NCBI GenBank assembly: GCA_934552855.1
Contig: CAKTEU010000049.1
Coordinates: 1-9,967, forward strand
DNA: 9,967 bases
Direction: 5' to 3'
From: an uncultured Eubacteriales bacterium
GTDB lineage: Bacteria > Bacillota > Clostridia > Oscillospirales > Acutalibacteraceae
The notes beneath the pieces were generated by a model. It ran no database searches. It was not told the DNA's origin and was given only the letters and a program-made list of their open reading frames with translations. Below, in pieces: positions 6,172 through 9,967 of the stretch. Both the position numbers and the translations under genes were made by a program. Numbering within the stretch: the stretch's first letter is position 1; the number at the start of each line of letters is the position of its first letter.

Positions 6172-6501
6172 TTACTTCTGACGTTCGGTCAAAAAATCAA
6201 CGTATTGATACGCAAGTTCCTTATTAAGTGGATCCAGACGACGAAGTTTATCAATAAGCGCCGATTCGTCTTTCGACAATTCGTTGCCGGAAACGATAAC
6301 GACGCCATCTTCCGCTTCTCTTCCGATAAGATAATCTACCGTGCAGCCGAAGAAATCAGCAAGTTTCTGCAAATCTGCTATATTCGGCTCAATCGCTCCA
6401 AGTTCCCATTTGCTCACTTGACGCTGTGTCGAATTTATCTTTTTGCCTAATTCTGCCTGCGTAAGTTTTTTTTCAGTTCTTAACTCTTTTATTCTTTTCA
6501 T
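6172..6501 (-). CDS. XRE-family repressor, array unit 4 (integrase-proximal)
   Basis: A 109-residue cI-like regulator. Residues 1-60 form an XRE/HTH_3 domain (KELRTEKKLTQAELGKKIN, recognition helix around STQRQVSKW, then LADFFGCTVDYLIG). Residues 61-109 are the C-terminal region shared by all four units, probably for dimerisation; there is no LexA-type self-cleaving protease domain. From residue 73 to the end it is identical to unit 3, yet the recognition helix differs completely. Of the four it is closest to a textbook XRE domain (TQAEL...VSKWE). The ATG is chosen over an in-frame TTG two codons earlier because it keeps all four units at 109 residues. It starts 9 nt after the stop of unit 3 with no Shine-Dalgarno, so translation is probably coupled. 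Confidence 0.88.
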   Translation of the reverse strand: MKRIKELRTEKKLTQAELGKKINSTQRQVSKWELGAIEPNIADLQKLADFFGCTVDYLIGREAEDGVVIVSGNELSKDESALIDKLRRLDPLNKELAYQYVDFLTERQK

Positions 6502-6510
6502 ATACAAGTG

Positions 6511-6840
6511 TCATTTCTGGCGTTCGGTCAAAAAATCAACGTATTGATACGCAAGTTCTTTATTCAACGGATCCAGGCGACGAAGTTTATCAATAAGCGC
6601 CGATTCGTCTTTGGACAATTCGTTCCCGGAAACGATAACTACACCGTCTTCTTCTTCGCGCTCGACAAGATAATCGATACTGACACCAAAGAAGTCCGCA
6701 AGTTTTTTTAGCGATTGAATATCGGGTTCTGATACACCAACTTCCCAGTTTGAATAGGTTGTATTTTTGATATTCAATTCATTTGCTACATCTTTTTGAA
6801 GAATATTTTTTTCTTTTCTCAACTCTTTTAATCGTTTCAT
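6511..6840 (-). CDS. XRE-family repressor, array unit 3
   Basis: A 109-residue paralogue in the tandem array. The HTH region reads KELRKEKNILQKDVANELN, followed by the recognition segment IKNTTYSNWEVGVSEP, then LADFFGVSIDYLVEREEEDGVVIV. Its first helix resembles units 1 and 2 (LLQKDVA), the middle segment GVSIDYLV matches unit 2, and the C-terminal 37 residues equal unit 4, so it looks like a recombinant. Its glutamate in VEREEED replaces the glycine of the other units. It starts 9 nt after the stop of unit 2 and lacks its own Shine-Dalgarno. Its target operator is unknown. Confidence 0.87.
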   Translation of the reverse strand: MKRLKELRKEKNILQKDVANELNIKNTTYSNWEVGVSEPDIQSLKKLADFFGVSIDYLVEREEEDGVVIVSGNELSKDESALIDKLRRLDPLNKELAYQYVDFLTERQK

Positions 6841-6849
6841 ATACAAATA

Positions 6850-7179
6850 TCATTTCTGACGCTCCGAAAGAAAATCAACGTATTGATACGCAAGTTCCTT
6901 GTTTAAGGAATCTAGACCGCGCAGTTTAACAAACAACGCCTTTTCGTCTTTTGTCATCTCTTTTCCGAAAACGATAACAACACCGTCTTCTTCTTCGCGC
7001 CCTACAAGATAATCGATACTGACACCGAAGAAGTCCGCAAGGCGAATTAAATCGTCTATGCTCGGTTCTCTCTTTCCGCGCTCCCAGTCTGATATACACG
7101 TGATACTATGATTCACTGCGGAAGCAACGTCTTTTTGTAACAAATTCTTTTCTTTTCTCAACTCTTTTAATCGTTGCAT
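6850..7179 (-). CDS. XRE-family repressor, array unit 2
   Basis: A 109-residue paralogue. The HTH region is KELRKEKNLLQKDVASAVN, with recognition segment HSITCISDWERGKREP, then SIDDLIRLADFFGVSIDYLVG. SIDDLIRLADFFG is shared with unit 1 and GVSIDYLVGREEED with unit 3. Its C-terminal third is the most diverged of the four (FGKEMTKDEKALFVKLRGLDS), but the last 18 residues (LNKELAYQYVDFLSERQK) keep the array signature. It starts 9 nt after the stop of unit 1 with no Shine-Dalgarno, consistent with one polycistronic message read by re-initiation. Confidence 0.87.
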   Translation of the reverse strand: MQRLKELRKEKNLLQKDVASAVNHSITCISDWERGKREPSIDDLIRLADFFGVSIDYLVGREEEDGVVIVFGKEMTKDEKALFVKLRGLDSLNKELAYQYVDFLSERQK

Positions 7180-7188
7180 ATACAAATG

Positions 7189-7518
7189 TCATTTATGCCG
7201 TTCCGAAAGGAAATCAACGTATTGATACGCAAGTTCTTTATTCAAAGGATCCAAACAGCGCAGTTTATCAAGCAGTACCGATTCGTCTTTCGACACTTCA
7301 TTACCGGAAACAATTACGACGCCATCTTCTTCTTCCCTTCCGATAAGATAATCAACAGTGCAACCGAAGAAGTCTGCAAGACGAATCAAATCGTCTATGC
7401 TTGGTTCCGTTATTTCTTTTTCCCAACTGCTTATACAGGAACAAGTGCATTGCATTTTTTCAGCAACGTCTTTTTGTAATAAGTTTTTTTCAACACGAAT
7501 TTCTTTTAATTTCAACAT
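7189..7518 (-). CDS. XRE-family repressor, array unit 1 (promoter-proximal)
   Basis: A 109-residue cI-like regulator and the first gene of the leftward lysogeny operon. Its HTH is KEIRVEKNLLQKDVAEKMQ with recognition segment CTCSCISSWEKEITEP, unusually rich in cysteine, then SIDDLIRLADFFGCTVDYLIG. ATG 7518 is preferred to the upstream in-frame ATG 7536 because GAGG precedes it at 8-nt spacing and the resulting length equals the other three units. It is the only unit with its own ribosome site and so is probably the best-expressed one. Operator O1 overlaps its leader, which suggests autoregulation. It is the natural candidate for binding the TCATT-N5-AATGA operators, but this is inference from position. 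Confidence 0.9.
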   Translation of the reverse strand: MLKLKEIRVEKNLLQKDVAEKMQCTCSCISSWEKEITEPSIDDLIRLADFFGCTVDYLIGREEEDGVVIVSGNEVSKDESVLLDKLRCLDPLNKELAYQYVDFLSERHK

Positions 7519-7532
7519 TTTGTTATCCTCAG

Positions 7533-7547
7533 TCATTATTTTAATGA
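7533..7547. promoter_or_regulatory. Operator O1 of the switch
   Basis: TCATT-ATTTT-AATGA, a 5-bp inverted repeat with a 5-bp spacer. It lies between the predicted leftward start point and the ribosome site of repressor unit 1, a position suited to autorepression. Confidence 0.6.
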
Positions 7548-7564
7548 TTTTTTAAGAAAATCAC

Positions 7565-7594
7565 TTGACTATCATTGTTTTAATGATTTACAAT
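7565..7594 (+). promoter_or_regulatory. Rightward promoter of the virion operon, with operator O2 in the spacer
   Basis: A -35 box TTGACT (7565-7570) and -10 box TACAAT (7589-7594) are separated by 18 bp. The spacer is the perfect inverted repeat ATCATT-GTTTT-AATGAT (7571-7587), so a bound repressor would exclude RNA polymerase. Transcription would start near 7601, ahead of the gene at 7633. Confidence 0.7.
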
Positions 7595-7597
7595 CAA
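7568..7597 (-). promoter_or_regulatory. Leftward promoter of the repressor operon, face to face with the rightward one
   Basis: On the minus strand TTGATT (7597-7592) and GATAGT (7573-7568) are separated by 18 bp, each matching four of six consensus bases. It uses almost the same interval as the rightward promoter and the same operator O2, with a predicted start near 7561. It is weaker than the rightward promoter by sequence. Confidence 0.4.
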
Positions 7598-7604
7598 GTT
7601 AAAA

Positions 7605-7619
7605 TCAACGTTTTAATGA
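7605..7619. promoter_or_regulatory. Operator O3 of the switch (one arm degenerate)
   Basis: TCAAC-GTTTT-AATGA: the right arm and spacer are as in O2, and the left arm keeps TCA only. It lies just past the predicted rightward start point, mirroring O1 on the other side. A weaker site is expected. Confidence 0.5.
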
Positions 7620-7632
7620 TTGAGGGACGAAA

Positions 7633-7833
7633 ATGAGATATTTAGTTACTTTTTGCGGACGACGTTCCGAAATAATCAAGGCGCATGACGACGAAGAAGC
7701 GATCCAGATAGCGCAGGCGCTTGCCTTCGACGCCGGAATTGACGTTGACGTCGATTGCGTACAACGCCTTAAACCGATAAAGCGATATAACACGTATAAC
7801 CCGGACGACGCACCGCGTTATGAGTACGTCTGA
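7633..7833 (+). CDS. Small acidic protein, first gene of the rightward operon
   Basis: A 66-residue protein not recognised. It starts with a strand (MRYLVTFCGRRSEIIKA), followed by a helix with the pattern DDEEAIQIAQALAFDAG, a strand (DVDVDCVQRL) and a Tyr/Asp/Pro-rich end. Small beta-alpha-beta domains with an xDxEEAIxxA helix occur in many phage and plasmid accessory proteins of unknown role. It has a good ribosome site (GAGGG) and is the first gene behind the repressed promoter, the place where phages often keep an early regulator. The minus strand is also open over almost the whole gene and has its own perfect ribosome site, but the plus-strand product has the composition of its neighbours and is preferred. 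Confidence 0.65.
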   Translation: MRYLVTFCGRRSEIIKAHDDEEAIQIAQALAFDAGIDVDVDCVQRLKPIKRYNTYNPDDAPRYEYV

Positions 7834-7873
7834 CTTGCATTCTGGCATAATCACCTCCTTAAAAAAGTCCTTG

Positions 7874-7918
7874 CCCGGCGGACAGTCGCCGCCGGGGAAC
7901 GGGACGCCCCCAACGACT
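7874..7918 (+). promoter_or_regulatory. GC-rich hairpin leader before the coat-like gene
   Basis: CCCGGCGG (7874-7881) and CCGCCGGG (7889-7896) form a perfect 8-bp stem around ACAGTCG. Exactly 22 nt separate the stem from the ATG at 7919, with no Shine-Dalgarno between. The leader of the gene at 25 has the same layout. It may be a translational control element or a single-strand packaging or origin fold. Confidence 0.5.
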
Positions 7919-8080
7919 ATGATTAAAAAAATCTTGTATGATATCTTAACTTTTATTATCATTGCCGCCGTTCTGATCGCCCTTGCGTATCTTGCGATCG
8001 GCGGCGTATATGCCGCAATATCCGGACAGACGTTTGAGCAAAGCCTGTCCGCAATGTGGAACTGGATTGCTAAAAAATGA
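7919..8080 (+). CDS. Small single-pass membrane protein, coat-protein candidate
   Basis: A 53-residue protein with a basic N-terminus (MIKKIL), one long hydrophobic segment at about 8-36, and an amphipathic tail containing Trp and ending in Lys-Lys. Size, single membrane pass and basic C-terminus suit a filamentous phage coat subunit, in which the C-terminal lysines face the DNA. There is no cleavable signal, as in the Pf3 coat. It is the best major-coat candidate in the genome, but a minor pVII/pIX/pVI-like role is possible. The frame stays open to ATG 7820 (86 residues), but that start overlaps the previous gene, has no ribosome site and adds a Pro/Gly-rich stretch that looks noncoding. The stop overlaps the next ATG (ATGA). 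Its tail matches the end of the protein at 25. Confidence 0.65.
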   Translation: MIKKILYDILTFIIIAAVLIALAYLAIGGVYAAISGQTFEQSLSAMWNWIAKK

Positions 8081-8481
8081 AAAGCGCAAGCATTGTCGTT
8101 GTTTTAATCCTGTTTGCGTGTCTGACGTTCTTTCCCGGCATAGTTAAGAAACCCGCACCCGCAAATATAGCATTCGCTGCCGTCGGCGACTCTGAAACAA
8201 TCACTGCCACCGTCGAGCCGGAAGGCGCAAATCAATCCGTAACATGGAAACTCGAACCGGACAAATCCAAAATGACACAAACGCTGTCCGGCTGGGTAGA
8301 TAAAAAACTGAAAGACGGCAACGTGTATATCGAAGTCACAGTGGTGTCTGAAAACTCTTGCGTCGTGACTGCAAAGCAGTATTTCAGATACGGCATAAAA
8401 TACACAACCCATTGGATACTGACGGCAACGTCGGTTGAAAATTCAAATTATTTCGCAACGTGCGAAATCACTCTCGGATAA
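8077..8481 (+). CDS. Exported protein with a single BIG2-like Ig domain
   Basis: A 134-residue protein. Residues 5-20 are hydrophobic and a likely signal-peptidase site follows AFA at 32-34. The rest looks like one bacterial Ig-like (BIG2) domain: it opens with ITATVEPEGANQSVTWKLE (42-60), has a strand YIEVTVVSE (84-92) and closes with FATCEITLG at the C-terminus. The same opening and closing patterns flank the Ig domain of the larger protein at 8784, so the two are probably paralogues, this one ending where the domain ends. Such domains on phage particles often bind cell surfaces or glycans. Its start overlaps the stop of the coat-like gene, so it is likely made with it as a virion component (inference). 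Confidence 0.65.
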   Translation: MKSASIVVVLILFACLTFFPGIVKKPAPANIAFAAVGDSETITATVEPEGANQSVTWKLEPDKSKMTQTLSGWVDKKLKDGNVYIEVTVVSENSCVVTAKQYFRYGIKYTTHWILTATSVENSNYFATCEITLG

Positions 8482-8553
8482 AAGGCGGTGATCATCGGAC
8501 AAAACACCTTGTAACAACTCAAATCCACCTAAAAAAATTATAAAGGAGCAATC

Positions 8554-8787
8554 ATGGCACAAAAAAAATCAACTAAACCCAAATCGGCAAAGCCTGCGGC
8601 GAAACCTTCGAAGCCGAATCAGACATCGAAGCCAAAGCCGGCAACGAAGCCGTCCGGCGGATTCACGCCGGTATCACAGACTATCAAAACAACGTATCAG
8701 AACTCAAACGGCGTCAGACGCACAGTTATTCAAACTACTTCTGCACCCGGCAAAAAATCAACTACAAAACAAGGAGCAAAGAAATGA
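8554..8787 (+). CDS. Highly basic Lys/Pro/Ser/Thr-rich small protein, possible nucleic-acid binder
   Basis: A 77-residue protein with 16 Lys, 2 Arg and no Asp or Glu at all. Residues 4-34 are a run of Lys-Pro and Lys-Ser repeats (KPKSAKPAAKPSKP); 36-64 are Gly/Thr/Gln-rich and could form strands; the end is again Lys-rich. There is no signal or membrane segment. A strong ribosome site (AAAGGAG) suggests high expression. Inoviruses need an abundant cytoplasmic single-stranded-DNA protein (pV), and no other candidate is evident here, so a DNA-coating or packaging role is plausible but unproven. No pV/OB fold signature is visible. Its stop overlaps the start of the next gene (ATGA). Confidence 0.65.
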   Translation: MAQKKSTKPKSAKPAAKPSKPNQTSKPKPATKPSGGFTPVSQTIKTTYQNSNGVRRTVIQTTSAPGKKSTTKQGAKK

Positions 8788-9809
8788 GTAAAAAACAAAA
8801 AAACACAGGCGTAAAAGCGTTATGTTCTGTCCTGATCATACTTTTGATCGCCACAATCGGAATCGCGATTCCTTCCAAAGGTTTTACAGACTGGTCGAAA
8901 TTCAAACACAATAAACCGCAAGTCGAACAACCAGACAAGCCCGGCGGCGGTGACAACATCGACGTCGAACAAATTGAAACGAACGGCGTCCTTCTGTCTA
9001 TGGCAACGGCAACCGCCGACGACGGCACCGTGTCCAAAATTCTGACTGCGACCGTAACACCGGAAAACGCGGAAAACAAGACCGTTGACTGGTCTATTTA
9101 CTGGGCTGACGACGCGCCCCTTAAAGATAAAGATATCAGCGAATATCTTACCCTTACCCCGACAGCGGACGGCGCTCTGACTGCGACGGTAACTTGTAAA
9201 AAATCGTTCCGTGGCAGCGTTGCATACATCAAAGTCACGACGCGCGTCGGCGGTTACGAAGCACTCTGTTCCGTAACGTTCACCGGTATTCCGTCACAAC
9301 TTAACGTCAACACGACAGCCCTTAAAACCACGTCTGACGGACAGAAATATCTTATCGCCAACACGTCAAGTGGTTTTGCTGTCAACCTTGCAAACGTTTT
9401 CGGCGATATCGACGAAAGTTATTATGATAAAATCACCGTTACCGTCGAAGGCGTCGGCAGTTTTGTGGTTGGTAACAGATACGTAGATATGAACGGCGAA
9501 TCTTGGGACGAAGCGACGCAAATTAAAACCGTTGATAGCCTTAAAGATAATTTCGTGGAAGTAAATTATCAAAATAAGAATATCACGATTCAGACTAAAA
9601 AAGTCATTGAAAACTATTATCGCGGCGTAACCGGCGGAAGTTCTGGCGGCAAATACACCGACCACTTCAAATCGTGGGTAAATGACGAAGTCGGATATTT
9701 CAAAATTACTGTATCTTGTGCAGAACTTAACCTTCAACAGGTCTTTTCCTTTCGAATTACGTCGTCAATAAACGGCGTAGGATTGAGTCAATCCAACATT
9801 ACTTTCTAA
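8784..9809 (+). CDS. Membrane-anchored BIG2-like Ig-domain protein, likely virion surface protein
   Basis: A 341-residue protein. A basic N-terminus is followed by a hydrophobic segment at about 12-30, a charged linker with a Pro/Gly turn (KPQVEQPDKPGGGD), and a BIG2-like Ig domain at about 68-168 (ILTATVTPENAENKTVDWSI; YIKVTTRVGGYEALCSVTF). Residues 170-341 are a beta-rich region I cannot assign, with a flexible GGSSGGK stretch near 285-290, perhaps a further Ig-like module. There is no C-terminal anchor, so it is either held by its N-terminal segment or secreted. Good ribosome site (AAGGAG); the ATG overlaps the previous stop. It is the last gene before a terminator. Surface adhesion of the particle is the likely role. 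Confidence 0.68.
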   Translation: MSKKQKNTGVKALCSVLIILLIATIGIAIPSKGFTDWSKFKHNKPQVEQPDKPGGGDNIDVEQIETNGVLLSMATATADDGTVSKILTATVTPENAENKTVDWSIYWADDAPLKDKDISEYLTLTPTADGALTATVTCKKSFRGSVAYIKVTTRVGGYEALCSVTFTGIPSQLNVNTTALKTTSDGQKYLIANTSSGFAVNLANVFGDIDESYYDKITVTVEGVGSFVVGNRYVDMNGESWDEATQIKTVDSLKDNFVEVNYQNKNITIQTKKVIENYYRGVTGGSSGGKYTDHFKSWVNDEVGYFKITVSCAELNLQQVFSFRITSSINGVGLSQSNITF

Positions 9810-9812
9810 TCG

Positions 9813-9851
9813 GTCAATTCGGCATTGTTGCCGTTGACTCATAATTTTTTT
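9813..9851 (+). terminator. Intrinsic terminator after the Ig-domain genes
   Basis: GTCAA (9813-9817) with TTGAC (9834-9838) and CGGCA (9820-9824) with TGCCG (9829-9833) form a 10-bp stem with a TT bulge and loop TTGT. Seven Ts follow at 9845-9851. In filamentous phages a partial terminator here separates strongly expressed coat genes from the adsorption and assembly genes. A weak promoter (TTGACT, 17 bp, TATCAG at 9834-9862) overlaps it and could restart transcription. Confidence 0.65.
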
Positions 9852-9861
9852 CCTTTTATCA

Positions 9862-9900
9862 GACCGTCCGGGCGGCGCCGTAGCCGCCCCGGCAACGGTC
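9862..9900 (+). promoter_or_regulatory. Large GC-rich hairpin before the adsorption-like gene (leader, packaging or origin signal)
   Basis: Outer arms GACCGT (9862-9867) and ACGGTC (9895-9900) enclose CC-GGGCGGC (9868-9876) pairing with GCCGCCC-C-GG (9883-9892) around loop GCCGTA. That is about 15 bp with two small bulges. It sits in the intergenic gap just past the coat-operon terminator, where Ff phages keep packaging and origin hairpins. The inner stem ends 22 nt before the SD-less ATG at 25, as in the other hairpin leader. Confidence 0.6.
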
Positions 9901-9967
9901 AACCTTAAAACACTATGAAAACGACGCTTCAAATTCGAAAAATCACGGGCGCATGCCTGTTAATAAT
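9891..9967. repeat. Terminal direct repeat, right copy (circle join)
   Basis: Exact second copy of bases 1-77. It repeats the 3' arm of the large hairpin at 9862-9900 and the first 17 codons and part of codon 18 of the signal-peptide protein that starts at 25 (equivalent to 9915). It should not be annotated as a second gene. Confidence 0.93.

Larger units (their letters stand above)
6172..7518 (-). repeat. Four-unit tandem array of repressor genes, 339-bp period
   Basis: A 26-nt run near the 3' end of each gene is identical in all four units, at 6194-6219, 6533-6558, 6872-6897 and 7211-7236; the offsets are exactly 339 bp each time. One period is 109 codons, a stop and a 9-nt junction (CACTTGTAT-like). 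Conservation is high over the 3' half and the junctions and falls away over the helix-turn-helix, so units differ mainly in DNA-binding specificity. Confidence 0.92.

Noticed and set aside
6172..7518. CRISPR or diversity-generating retroelement as an explanation for the regular repeats
   Set aside because: The repeats are whole genes with a 339-bp period. There are no short repeats with spacers, no reverse transcriptase and no template/variable repeat pair.
7820..7918. Extended 86-residue form of the coat-like protein starting at 7820
   Set aside because: No ribosome site, overlaps the previous gene, and the added Gly/Pro-rich residues come from translating the hairpin.

Overview
This window is one complete small circular genome read once around. 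Its first 77 bases (1-77) are repeated exactly as its last 77 (9891-9967), so the circle is 9,890 bp and the break point has no biological meaning. The gene content is that of a temperate filamentous phage (inovirus). It has a Zot/pI-type assembly ATPase, a large secreted protein with C-terminal membrane anchors directly upstream of it (pIII-like position), a 53-residue membrane protein suited to be a coat subunit, a tyrosine integrase, and a repressor-controlled switch. Gram-positive-style Shine-Dalgarno sites (AAGGAG, GGAGG), a Firmicutes-like tRNA-Pro 3' half in the attachment site, and BIG2-like Ig domains point to a Firmicutes host, probably an uncultured Clostridia-type bacterium. The host assignment is an inference.

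Layout. All plus-strand genes form one rightward virion and replication arm that runs through the join: 7633 (small acidic protein), 7919 (coat-like), 8077 and 8784 (Ig-domain proteins), 8554 (very basic protein), a terminator and a large hairpin (9813-9900), then 25 (adsorption-like protein), 2109 (Zot-like ATPase), 2852 (Cys-cluster protein), 3351 (ribbon-helix-helix-like protein) and 3563 (tandem winged-helix initiator). Positions 4274-4834 are noncoding and carry a perfect hairpin, three iterons and GC-rich inverted repeats, a candidate replication origin. At 4834-4879 lies the 3' half of a tRNA-Pro(CGG) gene, which is the attP core. It is followed by a terminator and bracketed by pairs of a TTGTGTC repeat. 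The minus-strand lysogeny arm converges on it: four tandem repressors (7518 down to 6172) and then the integrase (6088 down to 4973).

How it works together (inferred). In the prophage, integrase joins the circle into a host tRNA-Pro gene and restores its 3' end. Repressor(s) hold the face-to-face promoters at 7565-7597, where three copies of a TCATT-N5-AATGA-type operator lie between and just beyond the promoters. On release, the rightward promoter drives virion genes. The winged-helix protein probably starts replication at its own downstream iterons. No HUH rolling-circle Rep motif is visible in any frame, which is unusual for a filamentous phage.

The most unusual structure is the repressor block: four XRE regulators in head-to-tail units with an exact 339-bp period, nearly constant C-terminal halves and completely different recognition helices. 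It reads as a bank of DNA-binding specificities on one shared dimerisation scaffold, perhaps a superinfection-immunity array. Two other coordinated features stand out. Two membrane-protein genes (25 and 7919) lack a Shine-Dalgarno site and share both a GC-rich hairpin exactly 22 nt before the ATG and a matching C-terminal tail.
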